Source: Candidatus Saccharimonadota bacterium (lineage in GTDB: Bacteria; Patescibacteriota; Saccharimonadia; Saccharimonadales; UBA4665). Taken from it: 46,480 nucleotides of DNA. Below, one piece after another: positions 7,685 through 15,183 of this stretch. How positions within the stretch are numbered: position 1 is the first letter of the stretch; each line of letters begins with the position of its first letter. The stretch spans positions 1 through 46,480 of the forward strand of contig DAHWAT010000003.1 of the NCBI GenBank assembly GCA_027327085.1, given 5' to 3'. The position numbers and the translations under genes were made by a program. The notes under the pieces were generated by a model. That model was not told where the DNA came from, did not search any database, and saw nothing but the letters and a program-made list of their open reading frames with translations.

Positions 7685-8503
7685 TTAAATGGTTTTAGCT
7701 AACTTAAAGGTTTGAATAAAATCATCTTCAAAAACTAGTTTGTAGCCATAATTGGCTGCTAGAGTCATCATAGCCTGGTGTTGAGGCGGTAAAGACTCAG
7801 TTAATATATACAACGGTTTAGATTCTAACTGTTTAATCTGCCTAAACAGTTGTCTATATATATCTAAACCGTCTTTGCCCCCAAAGATGGCTAGTTTAGG
7901 CTCATGAGTTGCTGATAGATTTATCTTAAAATCATCTGGAACATAAGGTAAATTACATAATAAGACGCCATAGCTGTCTTTCAAATTAGATAACAAGTTA
8001 CTGTGGATCGTGCTTAAGTTTAGTGTAAATTTTTCGACATTTATTTTAGCCACTTTTAGGGCCTTTTTATCTATATCGATTAAATCAACGGCACTGGTTT
8101 GAAGTTCTAAAGCAGCGGTTATGCCTATTGCGCCACAACCGCAACCAATATCAGCGATCCGCAAATTCGGTAGTTTAAGGTCTAAGTTTAAGAGGCGTTC
8201 AATCATCGTTTCGGATTCTGGTCTAGGTTCTAAAACGGCTGAGTTGACCATAAATGAGCGACCATAAAAGTAGGACTTTTGGACTATGTAAGATATCGGT
8301 TCGTGCTTAATTCTTCGTTTGAGTACATTATTTAATGTTTTTAAATTGCTTGGGCTAATTTCTAAGTCTAAATTGGCTAAAAGTTTCGACCGATCTATTT
8401 TTAGGCAATGTTCAAGCAATATTAGGCTGTCGAGCCTAGCGGTAGCAATATTGGCTTTGTTTAATGAAGTCTCAGCTTGTTTAAGCCAAGTAGCTAAAAG
8501 CAT
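7685..8503 (-). CDS. prmC: Release factor glutamine N5-methyltransferase (PrmC/HemK)
   Basis: PrmC methylates the glutamine of the GGQ motif in RF1 and RF2, using S-adenosylmethionine. The 272-aa protein has the helical N-terminal domain, the EPRPESE substrate loop (92-98), SAM motif I DIGCGCG (118-124) and the active-site tetrapeptide at 184-187. The tetrapeptide reads NLPY rather than the usual NPPY, so the first proline that shapes the glutamine pocket is replaced. It starts 2 nt after the prfA stop, which fits its function: the enzyme is cotranscribed with its substrate. Confidence 0.92.
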   Translation of the reverse strand: MLLATWLKQAETSLNKANIATARLDSLILLEHCLKIDRSKLLANLDLEISPSNLKTLNNVLKRRIKHEPISYIVQKSYFYGRSFMVNSAVLEPRPESETMIERLLNLDLKLPNLRIADIGCGCGAIGITAALELQTSAVDLIDIDKKALKVAKINVEKFTLNLSTIHSNLLSNLKDSYGVLLCNLPYVPDDFKINLSATHEPKLAIFGGKDGLDIYRQLFRQIKQLESKPLYILTESLPPQHQAMMTLAANYGYKLVFEDDFIQTFKLAKTI

Positions 8504-8505
8504 GT

Positions 8506-9564
8506 TTAACTTTCTTGAGCAATAAGTTGATATTCTGTCTCTAGTAGTTTATCGATTATGTCGTCTATTTCGCCGTTAAGTGCTGCTGGTATGTTGGACC
8601 TTGAATAGCCAATTCGATGGTCGGTTATACGGTCCTGAGGGAAGTTGTAGGTTCTAATTTTTTCTGATCTATCGCCTGAACCGATTAACTTTCGTCTAGC
8701 TAAAGATAGTTCTTTTTGCTCTTCTTCAATCTTATTTTGCAGCAAACGGCTTCTTAGGATACTCATAGCCTTTGCTTTATTTTTGATTTGTGACTTTTCG
8801 TCTTGGTTGGCTACAACTAAACCACTAGGCAAGTGAGTGATACGAACAGCTGAGTCAGTTGTGTTGACACTCTGGCCGCCATGGCCGCTGCTTCTATAAA
8901 CATCGATTCTTAGGTCGTTAGGGTTAATTTCTACGTCTGATTCTTCGGCTTCGGGTAACACAGCTACTGTGACTGTTGATGTATGAACTCGTCCTTGACT
9001 TTCGGTAATTGGCACGCGTTGAACCCGATGAACACCAGCTTCAAACTTTAGGTTTTTGTAGGCGTCTAATCCATTAACGGCAAAAATAATTTCTTTAAAG
9101 CCGCCAACTTCATTTGGTGATTCGCTAAGAAGCTCAATCTTATAGCCATGGCTTTCTGCCCAGCGATTATACATGCGATACAGTTCACCGGCAAAAAGAC
9201 TGGATTCGTCACCACCAGCAGCAGCTCTGATCTCAATAATAACGTTGCGACTATTATTGGGGTCCTCTGGCGTTAGTTTTTTAAGTAGTAGATTGTCGTT
9301 TTCGGCAATTTGTTGATTTAAGTTAGCTAGCTCTTGACTAGCCAGTTCTTGAATTTCAGGATCTGAATTATTGATTAGTTGCTCAGAGGAGGCTTTATCC
9401 TGATATAGCTTTTTTCTTTGACTAAATAAATCCAAGATATTACTTAACTCACTTTGACGTTTAGCTAATGAAGGATAATCTGTACTGCTGTAAATATTAG
9501 GATCTCGCAGTTTGTTCTCAAGTTCAGTTAGCTCACGGCGTAATTCTTCTTCTTTTTGGTCCAT
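8506..9564 (-). CDS. prfA: Peptide chain release factor 1
   Basis: RF1 ends translation at UAA and UAG. The 352-aa protein has the coiled N-terminal domain, the codon-recognition tripeptide in RVPITES (P-I-T at 185-187, matching the PxT pattern of RF1) and the catalytic GGQ at 229-231 within [10 protein letters not shown]. The presence of [12 protein letters not shown] after the tripeptide also marks RF1 rather than RF2. prmC follows directly. A TATAAT lies upstream of the start with a leader of about 10-15 nt containing AGGA. Confidence 0.96.
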   Translation of the reverse strand: MDQKEEELRRELTELENKLRDPNIYSSTDYPSLAKRQSELSNILDLFSQRKKLYQDKASSEQLINNSDPEIQELASQELANLNQQIAENDNLLLKKLTPEDPNNSRNVIIEIRAAAGGDESSLFAGELYRMYNRWAESHGYKIELLSESPNEVGGFKEIIFAVNGLDAYKNLKFEAGVHRVQRVPITESQGRVHTSTVTVAVLPEAEESDVEINPNDLRIDVYRSSGHGGQSVNTTDSAVRITHLPSGLVVANQDEKSQIKNKAKAMSILRSRLLQNKIEEEQKELSLARRKLIGSGDRSEKIRTYNFPQDRITDHRIGYSRSNIPAALNGEIDDIIDKLLETEYQLIAQES

Positions 9565-9632
9565 ATATGATCTCTGTCCTATTATATAAGTAAAGCCAAG
9601 AACTAAAACAAATGATTAAGCTAGGTTTATGA

Positions 9633-9971
9633 CTAACTGGCTTTAGCCAAAGCTTTTGCGTCTTTAGCTACTTTACGGTTGGCTTGTTTTTGAGCTGCAG
9701 CAGCCCGTTTTTCTTGAGCAGCTTTACCAGCAGCAGCCCTAGCTTTAAATTTATCGACGCGTCCTTCGATGTCTAGGATTCTTTCTTCACCGGTAAAGAA
9801 AGGGTGAGAAGCGCTGGTGATATGTACCTTAACTAGCGGGTAAGATTTGCCGTCTTCCCAGACGACTGTTTCTTCGCTCTTGGCGGTTGAGCGTGTTAGA
9901 AAACGAACACCGTTATTAAGGTCTTCGTAGACAACTAAATTATAATCAGTGGGGTGTAATGCTTGCTTCAT
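9633..9971 (-). CDS. rpmE: Large ribosomal subunit protein bL31, type B-like, with Ala/Lys tail
   Basis: bL31 bridges the ribosomal subunits. The first 70 residues match the zinc-free type B form: MKQALHPTDYNLVVYED, then EETVVWEDGKSYPLVKV and SHPFFTGEE, with no cysteine pair. A further 40 or so residues form an Ala/Lys-rich tail (KARAAAGKAAQEKR onward), probably an rRNA-binding extension. The product of 112 aa is longer than the usual 80-90 aa. It stands alone on the minus strand, with its own promoter and a predicted leader of only a few nucleotides. Confidence 0.93.
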   Translation of the reverse strand: MKQALHPTDYNLVVYEDLNNGVRFLTRSTAKSEETVVWEDGKSYPLVKVHITSASHPFFTGEERILDIEGRVDKFKARAAAGKAAQEKRAAAAQKQANRKVAKDAKALAKAS

Positions 9972-9981
9972 AAGAATTACT

Positions 9982-10011
9982 AGTATACAACAGAGTACTA
10001 AAGTTGGTCAA
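9982..10011 (-). promoter_or_regulatory. Promoter of rpmE
   Basis: Read on the minus strand, TTGACC (10011-10006), an 18-nt spacer and TATACT (9987-9982) precede the rpmE ATG by 10 nt. Transcription should begin within about 3-4 nt of the start codon, so the mRNA would be close to leaderless. Confidence 0.6.
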
Positions 10012-10051
10012 CAGGGACTCTTGTCCAACGCAAAAAGATGCTGAACTTTTA

Positions 10052-10107
10052 GGTTGTGTGGCAGCATGAAAAAGTATGGAACTATTTTTGGATACCACAC
10101 ATATACC
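10052..10107. other. Long-range inverted repeat in the rpmE/XRE divergent region
   Basis: GGTTGTGTGG (10052-10061) can pair with CCACACA (10095-10101) and ACC (10105-10107) around a 33-nt A/T-rich loop. It sits between the divergent promoters of rpmE and the XRE gene. It could be a regulator-binding region or an RNA hairpin. The 186-bp intergenic stretch holds no convincing ORF. Confidence 0.3.
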
Positions 10108-10157
10108 AACATTAAAACAAATGGCTGATTTTGCCAATGGTGTAGTAGAATCACATT

Positions 10158-10352
10158 ATGAAAACAGCCGGAGAAATAATAAAAGAAGCCAGACTTAAGA
10201 ACAACCTAACCCAATTAGAGTTAAACAAGAAGACTGGCTTAACACCTAATTCCATCGCTCGGATCGAACGAGACACACAAAAATCAACTTTTTCTTCACT
10301 TAAAAAATTATCCAAGGCTTTAGATATAGATATAAATAAGTTTCCGGACTAA
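10158..10352 (+). CDS. XRE-family helix-turn-helix regulator
   Basis: This 64-residue protein is essentially a single Cro/C1-type DNA-binding domain: GEIIKEARLKNNLTQLEL, then KKTGLTPNSIARIERD as the turn and recognition helix, and LSKALDI at the end. There is no effector domain. A TAGAAT box (10146-10151) ends 6 nt before the ATG, so the transcript is probably leaderless. The next gene starts 4 nt after the stop, so the two are an operon. The regulator may control this pair from the inverted repeat upstream (inference). Confidence 0.88.
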   Translation: MKTAGEIIKEARLKNNLTQLELNKKTGLTPNSIARIERDTQKSTFSSLKKLSKALDIDINKFPD

Positions 10353-10356
10353 ATAT

Positions 10357-10962
10357 ATGTCTCAGCTACCACAATATTACGAATATTTAGCTCGCAATGG
10401 CGAGAGATCTGATACCCACCCATTTAAGTATATTGAAGAAGAAGCTAACTTTAATATTGGCTCGTTAGCCATCCCTGTTTTAGAATTTGATCCTTATACC
10501 TTTACCCCATTTGATTTCGGGATAGACTATGAGGGCATCCCAGTAGAAGAAATGCCCGACCATCCTGCTCTTTTAACAAGCATGTCAAGAATTATTGGAG
10601 GGCCGAAACTACATGATTGGGTAAAGACAAATCAAGTTGCTGTTAGTGAAACTTATCTCGTTATGGCATCAGTCTATAAAAAGTTTGTACCTAAACTAAC
10701 CAAAAAGCTAAGCAAGAGATCGACAAGTCTTTGGGGCTTTAATTCTGGCTTAACCAGAGCAGGAGATATCCACCTGCAGGTCATGGGAGATTGTGCATGC
10801 TCGGGACCAGACCCAGATGGTGATGTTATAGATGGACTTAATGAGGCTGGATATTCCGCATACTACTTACACAATACTGACACTCAAGCCCAAAGGACAA
10901 GTTTATATGCAGGACTAGGGCATTTAGCTAGATTAGCTTCTGATTCACCTTACAGTCCTTAA
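10357..10962 (+). CDS. Hypothetical protein, 201 aa, partner of XRE regulator
   Basis: I do not recognise this protein. It is soluble, with no signal peptide or membrane helix. The N-terminal third is acidic and rich in aromatic residues (SLAIPVLEFDPYTFTPFDFG). The middle has a basic segment (KKFVPKLTKKLSKRS). The C-terminal part contains a compact Asp/Cys-rich loop, GDCACSGPDPDGDVIDG, which could bind metal. It begins 4 nt after the XRE stop codon, so a regulator-target or toxin-antitoxin-like pairing is possible, but nothing in the sequence proves it. The clean ORF and operon context support a real gene. Confidence 0.65.
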   Translation: MSQLPQYYEYLARNGERSDTHPFKYIEEEANFNIGSLAIPVLEFDPYTFTPFDFGIDYEGIPVEEMPDHPALLTSMSRIIGGPKLHDWVKTNQVAVSETYLVMASVYKKFVPKLTKKLSKRSTSLWGFNSGLTRAGDIHLQVMGDCACSGPDPDGDVIDGLNEAGYSAYYLHNTDTQAQRTSLYAGLGHLARLASDSPYSP

Positions 10963-11063
10963 TTAGTCTCCATCCATACATTCTATCTTTCTGTGGTAGT
11001 GTTCGGATTTTAGTTTGAACTTAGACCCCGGAAAGTTATTGCCTGATATGGTATATTTGGATT

Positions 11064-11300
11064 ATGGCTAAAAAATCAAAAATTAATAGAAAAGCTTGGT
11101 TCTACAAGACCAGGGGCAGCTATTTACCGGCTAATAAATATGGTTGGTTAACCTACATACCTTTTATTGGCTATTTGGTATTTTCGTTCATAGTTGGTCT
11201 TAAAGATATTAATATAATTTGGGTAGCAACGCTGTTTATTTTGGCTAATTGGCTGGCTTCTGCCGCTATGATGACTTTACTGGCAATTCATAAAAGCTAA
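11064..11300 (+). CDS. Small membrane protein, 78 aa
   Basis: The product has a basic N-terminus (MAKKSKINRKAWFYKTRG) and two membrane helices, about residues 27-45 and 51-73. A TATATT (11052-11057) ends 6 nt before the ATG, the short-leader arrangement seen repeatedly in this window. No family is recognised. The preceding gap (10963-11063) contains nothing else that I can identify. Confidence 0.65.
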   Translation: MAKKSKINRKAWFYKTRGSYLPANKYGWLTYIPFIGYLVFSFIVGLKDINIIWVATLFILANWLASAAMMTLLAIHKS

Positions 11301-11347
11301 ATCCTTATGCTTGATTAATCTTGAAAATCGGTTATATATTATAGTTC

Positions 11348-11809
11348 ATGAGTGCACTTGAGACTAGTCTAATTGATCGGTATGAGTATATGTTGTTTGA
11401 AGATGGTCGGCTTCAGGGAGATAAAATTACGGTCAACGGAATTTATATAGCTATGTTTTCTTTGAATAGATTGGTTGAGGGCAAGGGGGCTCTTAAAAGG
11501 CCGGCACGAGTTACTGCGCTAAAGGAAGTTAAGCCAAATTCTGAAAAGCCACTACATATAGGTAAAATTGTATTATTAGGGGGCTCAGGTTCAACAGAAC
11601 AAGCAAGCAGAGAGCTTGACCTTTGTGTGGGTGATGGTTATTGGTTTAATGTTAGAACTTCTGTACAGCTAGAGGATTATGATAATGGTGGTCCATTGTT
11701 GGCTATGTCTGCTTATTTAAGAGGTCCCAGAGAAACAAGTAATGATAACTCCATGCAGGCCTTAGAAAGTAAGCGCCTAACCGAACCTCATTTAGCTATT
11801 GCCGCTTGA
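11348..11809 (+). CDS. Hypothetical protein, 153 aa
   Basis: This soluble protein of unknown family has a likely alpha/beta composition, with glycine-rich GKIVLLGGSGSTEQ in the centre and a single cysteine in LDLCVGDGYWF. There is no signal peptide. TTGATT (11311-11316), an 18-nt spacer and TATATT (11335-11340) precede the ATG by 7 nt, a good promoter giving a leaderless transcript. It is the last of four accessory genes between rpmE and rpsB. The good promoter argues that it is a real, independently expressed gene. Confidence 0.6.
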   Translation: MSALETSLIDRYEYMLFEDGRLQGDKITVNGIYIAMFSLNRLVEGKGALKRPARVTALKEVKPNSEKPLHIGKIVLLGGSGSTEQASRELDLCVGDGYWFNVRTSVQLEDYDNGGPLLAMSAYLRGPRETSNDNSMQALESKRLTEPHLAIAA

Positions 11810-11874
11810 ATTAATCAGGCCAATCTGTTAAGCTTGCATTAGTATTAATTAAGCAGATTAGAGATTAATCCTCC

Positions 11875-11910
11875 TAGGCGTTGGTTCTTAGCCAATACCC
11901 AAGGCGTCTA
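11875..11910 (+). promoter_or_regulatory. Structured rpsB leader, possible S2 autoregulatory element
   Basis: TAGGCG (11875-11880) pairs with CGTCTA (11905-11910), and TTGG (11881-11884) with CCAA (11899-11902), leaving a GG bulge and a 14-nt loop. A competing hairpin pairs TTGGT with GCCAA inside the loop. The helix ends 20 nt before the rpsB ATG, just upstream of an AAAGGA ribosome-binding site. In Escherichia coli S2 represses its own operon through the leader; a similar role here is inference from position. Confidence 0.4.
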
Positions 11911-11930
11911 ATTGAAGAGAAAGGACTAAG

Positions 11931-12656
11931 ATGGCTACTTCTGAAGTAGATATTAAAGAATTATTAGCGGCTGGAGCACACTTTGGCCACAAAACTGAAC
12001 GTTGGCATCCCAAGATGGCGCCGTATATTCATTCCAAGCGCAACGACACACATATTATAGATTTAACTAAAACGGTTAATGGTTTAGAAAAAGCGCTTGC
12101 TTTTGTCCAAAAAATTGCTGCAGACGATAAACAAATACTTTTAGTCGGTACTAAAAGACAGGCCCAGGATTTGGTTAAACAAACCGCCCAGGCTATGAAT
12201 ATGCCCTATGTTACAGAACGTTGGTTGGGCGGTATGCTAACTAACTGGAACACTATAGGTAAACGAGTTCAGTACTTACAAAATCTTGAGAACAGAATGG
12301 CTAGCGGTGAACTAGCCAATAAATATTCAAAGCTCGAAGTTCAGCGTTTTCAAGAAGAAATTGATCAACTTAATAACCTATATGGCGGCATCAAAAGTCT
12401 CAATAAAAAACCTGGAGCAATCTTTATAGTAGATATTACCCATGATGCTAATGCCGTTAAAGAAGCACATAAGGTTGGCACGCCAATCATTGCCTTAGTC
12501 GATACTAACGCAGATCCTAGCCTGGTTAATTACCCTATACCGTCTAACGATGATGCTATTAAAACGATACAGCTAATGCTGAATTACCTACAACAAGCCT
12601 ACAACCAGGGTAAAGCTAAAACAAAAAGTTTAGACAAAGAGAAATTAACTAAATAA
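11931..12656 (+). CDS. rpsB: Small ribosomal subunit protein uS2
   Basis: uS2 binds the 16S rRNA head-body junction and bS1 in other bacteria. The 241-aa protein has the family hallmarks LLAAGAHFGHKTERWHPKMAPYI near the start (residues 9-31), GTKRQAQ, MPYVTERWLGGMLTNW, and the C-terminal VDTNADPSLVNYPIPSNDDA. A AAAGGA ribosome-binding site precedes the ATG. tsf starts 9 bp downstream, the conserved rpsB-tsf arrangement. Confidence 0.97.
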   Translation: MATSEVDIKELLAAGAHFGHKTERWHPKMAPYIHSKRNDTHIIDLTKTVNGLEKALAFVQKIAADDKQILLVGTKRQAQDLVKQTAQAMNMPYVTERWLGGMLTNWNTIGKRVQYLQNLENRMASGELANKYSKLEVQRFQEEIDQLNNLYGGIKSLNKKPGAIFIVDITHDANAVKEAHKVGTPIIALVDTNADPSLVNYPIPSNDDAIKTIQLMLNYLQQAYNQGKAKTKSLDKEKLTK

Positions 12657-12665
12657 GGAGTATGT

Positions 12666-13262
12666 ATGGCCGTCAATATTGAAGATGTAAAAAGACTAAA
12701 AAATTTAACTGGAGTTGGGCTAACAGACGCAAAAAGGGCCCTAGAAGAAACCAATGGTGATTATGATGCTGCTCTAGAGGCAATGCGCAAAAAAGGCTTA
12801 ACCAAAGCCGAAAAGCGTGGTGAAAGAGAAGCCAGGGCTGGTGTTATTGGTACCTATAATCATGACAATCGCATCGGTGTTTTAGTTGAAGTTAATTGCG
12901 AGACAGATTTTGTGGCTAGAAACGACCTATTTAAAGACTTAGTTAAAGACCTGAGTATGCATATTGCTGCCATGAACCCAGCTTATCTTAATCAAGAATC
13001 TATCCCTAAAGAAGATAAACTTAAAATTGAAAAGCAGTTTCTTGAAGCGGCGCAAGACAATAAGAAATCGGCCGAGATTACCTCGAAAATTGTCGAAGGG
13101 CAAATTAGTAAATATTTTAGTGAGCGTTGTTTACTTGACCAACCGTTTGTTAAAAATCCCGATCAAACAGTAGCTGATCTGGTGAAGGATCATGCGGCCC
13201 GTTTAGGTGAAAATATAGTTGTTAGGCGATTTGAGCGAATGGCGGTTGGTGAAATAAACTAA
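12666..13262 (+). CDS. tsf: Elongation factor Ts
   Basis: EF-Ts exchanges GDP for GTP on EF-Tu. The N-terminal UBA-like domain (VKRLKNLTGVGLTDAKRALEE) and the core motif VEVNCETDFVARND, whose TDF contacts EF-Tu, are clear. The 198-aa length is the short form, with a single compact core domain. AAGGAG lies just before the ATG. It is cotranscribed with rpsB. pyrH, which often follows tsf, is absent here. Confidence 0.97.
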   Translation: MAVNIEDVKRLKNLTGVGLTDAKRALEETNGDYDAALEAMRKKGLTKAEKRGEREARAGVIGTYNHDNRIGVLVEVNCETDFVARNDLFKDLVKDLSMHIAAMNPAYLNQESIPKEDKLKIEKQFLEAAQDNKKSAEITSKIVEGQISKYFSERCLLDQPFVKNPDQTVADLVKDHAARLGENIVVRRFERMAVGEIN

Positions 13263-13281
13263 TAAAAAGCTTAAATTACTT

Positions 13282-13287
13282 TATAAT
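13282..13287 (+). promoter_or_regulatory. -10 element of frr (leaderless arrangement)
   Basis: TATAAT at 13282-13287 ends 6 nt before the frr ATG and no Shine-Dalgarno is visible. frr thus probably has its own promoter inside the rpsB-tsf-frr cluster and makes a leaderless mRNA. No good -35 box is seen. Confidence 0.5.
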
Positions 13288-13293
13288 AACAAT

Positions 13294-13857
13294 ATGAATT
13301 TAGATAACGTCGTCAGCAAAACCATCTTGAAAAACGATCAAGTCATCGATAAACTAAACGAGAGTTTAAACACTTTAAGGACCGGCAGAGCCAGTGCCAC
13401 TATGCTTGACGGAGTCAAAGTTGAAGCTTACGGCAGCCTAATGCCGCTTAAACAATTAGCTTCAGTAACTGCGCCTGAGGCTCAATTAATTCAAGTAACT
13501 CCTTTTGACCCGACTAATCTGGGGGCTATTGCTGCAGCTATCAGGAATGATGCCAGCTTGGGCTTTAATCCTTCCGACGATGGTCGAGTTGTTAGAATAG
13601 TCGTGCCTCCACTGACTGAGGAAAGGCGTAAAGAGCTAGCTAAGCAAATTGGTCAAAAACAAGAGGAGGCAATGATAGTTTTGCGTAATAACCGTCATGA
13701 AGCGATAGATTTTATTAACAAATCTAAAAACTCTAAAGCTATAAGTGAAGACGAGGCAAAAAGATTAATCAGCCAAATAGAGGATAATATAGTAAAAGTT
13801 AGAGCCAAGCTTGAATCTATGGCTAAAGCTAAAGAAAGCGACATTCTTAAGATATAG
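13294..13857 (+). CDS. frr: Ribosome recycling factor
   Basis: RRF, with EF-G, splits the post-termination ribosome. The 187-aa protein has the expected length and motifs: LNTLRTGRASATMLDGVKVEAYG (from about residue 27), LASVTAPEAQLIQVTPFD, and RIVVPPLTEERRKELAKQ. It follows tsf by 31 bp. Its own TATAAT lies 6 nt upstream of the ATG. A long imperfect inverted repeat follows the stop codon. Confidence 0.97.
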   Translation: MNLDNVVSKTILKNDQVIDKLNESLNTLRTGRASATMLDGVKVEAYGSLMPLKQLASVTAPEAQLIQVTPFDPTNLGAIAAAIRNDASLGFNPSDDGRVVRIVVPPLTEERRKELAKQIGQKQEEAMIVLRNNRHEAIDFINKSKNSKAISEDEAKRLISQIEDNIVKVRAKLESMAKAKESDILKI

Positions 13858-13870
13858 TTCTTCAAAAACT

Positions 13871-13914
13871 AACCTAAACATCTGACTAGCTTTATTAAAT
13901 GTTGATGTTTGGTT
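13871..13914 (+). terminator. Inverted repeat after frr, possible terminator
   Basis: The sequence at 13871-13882 pairs with 13904-13914 over 11 bp with one bulged T, around a 21-nt loop. It lies directly after frr and before the rseP promoter. The T-tract after the stem is poor, so it may instead be a regulator site or an RNA-stabilising hairpin. Confidence 0.35.
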
Positions 13915-13968
13915 AATAATTTAAGCTTATACCCAGCAATAAACGTTAGCTTTGGTACAATATAAGTA

Positions 13969-15183
13969 ATGCCAGTTGTAATTCTGATCATAGGGATCAT
14001 CCTATTTATAGGGTTGATAGTTGTCCATGAATTTGGACACTTTATTGTGGCACGCCGTAATGGGGTAGACGTTGAAGAGTTTGGTATATTTTTCCCACCA
14101 CGCCTGTATCACCGTAAGACTAAAGCCGGTTGGATTTTCTCAATTAACCTTTTGCCGCTGGGCGGTTTTGTAAAGCTTAAAGGCGAACACGATAGTGATA
14201 CCGCCAAGGGCTCTTACGGAGCAGCCAGTTTATGGGTTAAGGCTAAGATTATGCTAGCTGGTGTGACAATGAATCTAGTCACGGCCTTTATACTATTTAC
14301 GATCCTAGGGGTTATTGGTATGCCTAGCGTTGTGCCAAACCAGTTTAAGATATCAAGCAATACTAAAACTTTCAGCCAGAAAGTTTTAATTGGTAGCGTC
14401 GAGAAAGGTTCGCCAGCAGCTAAGGCAGGGCTTAAATCTAACGATGAAATTACGGCTATCGGTAAAGTCGGTCAAAAACCTACCAAGGTTAGTAGTATTA
14501 CTAGTGTGCAATCTTTAACTAAACACTTGGCTGGTGATAAAGTTAATGTCTATTTTAAGAGGAGTGGTAAAAACTTGCTGGCAACTACCGTGCTTTTACC
14601 TAGCTCGATCGTGACGGCTAGTCAGCAGAGCTATATTAACAAGCTGAATCATACTAAATTGAACTGCGTTAATATAGCTCCTCCGAAAGGTTATTTGGGA
14701 GTTGAGCTTAGCCAGTATTCCCTAGAGCGTTCAACTTGGTCGGCACCAGTCAACGCGGCTGGCTTTAGTGTCCAAGCTACGGCCTTAACTTTCCAGGGGC
14801 TAGGACATGCTCTTGGTGGATTAGGTAGCTTAATCGCTGGTGCTGTAACTGGCAATGCGGTAGCAACAGCTAATGGACAATGTTCGGCCACTTCTCAAGT
14901 CGCTGGGCCAATTGGTATATTTGTGATCCTTAAAGATAGTGCCAGTCTAGGTTTTGATTTCATGCTATTTCTTATAGCAGTAATTTCTTTAACCCTAGCT
15001 ATTATGAATGTTTTACCGATACCGGCCTTAGATGGCGGCAGATTATGGTTAACGCTTTTTACTAGAGCCATTAAAAAACCGTTAAGTGCTAAAGCTGAAG
15101 AAATAATTATTGCTAGCAGCATGGCTGTGTTATTTGGTTTATTAATACTAATATCGATTTCTGATGTCCATAGATTCCTCTAA
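13969..15183 (+). CDS. RseP/SpoIVFB-type M50 site-2 membrane metalloprotease
   Basis: Site-2 proteases cut membrane-embedded segments of regulators or signal-peptide remnants. The first membrane helix carries the zinc motif HEFGH (residues 20-24). A periplasmic PDZ domain follows (about 135-215, with GSPAAKAGLKSNDEI). Near the C-terminus is the third-ligand motif NVLPIPALDGGRL, and the last helix follows. The length of 404 aa is normal. TACAAT (13956-13961) ends 7 nt before the ATG, so the leader is very short. It overlaps the next protease gene by 20 nt, suggesting coupled expression. The substrate is unknown; no anti-sigma factor gene lies nearby. Confidence 0.92.
   Translation: MPVVILIIGIILFIGLIVVHEFGHFIVARRNGVDVEEFGIFFPPRLYHRKTKAGWIFSINLLPLGGFVKLKGEHDSDTAKGSYGAASLWVKAKIMLAGVTMNLVTAFILFTILGVIGMPSVVPNQFKISSNTKTFSQKVLIGSVEKGSPAAKAGLKSNDEITAIGKVGQKPTKVSSITSVQSLTKHLAGDKVNVYFKRSGKNLLATTVLLPSSIVTASQQSYINKLNHTKLNCVNIAPPKGYLGVELSQYSLERSTWSAPVNAAGFSVQATALTFQGLGHALGGLGSLIAGAVTGNAVATANGQCSATSQVAGPIGIFVILKDSASLGFDFMLFLIAVISLTLAIMNVLPIPALDGGRLWLTLFTRAIKKPLSAKAEEIIIASSMAVLFGLLILISISDVHRFL

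Noticed and set aside
9946-10137. Minus-strand ORF of 63 aa upstream of rpmE
   Set aside because: It overlaps the rpmE promoter and start in another frame and has no protein-like features.
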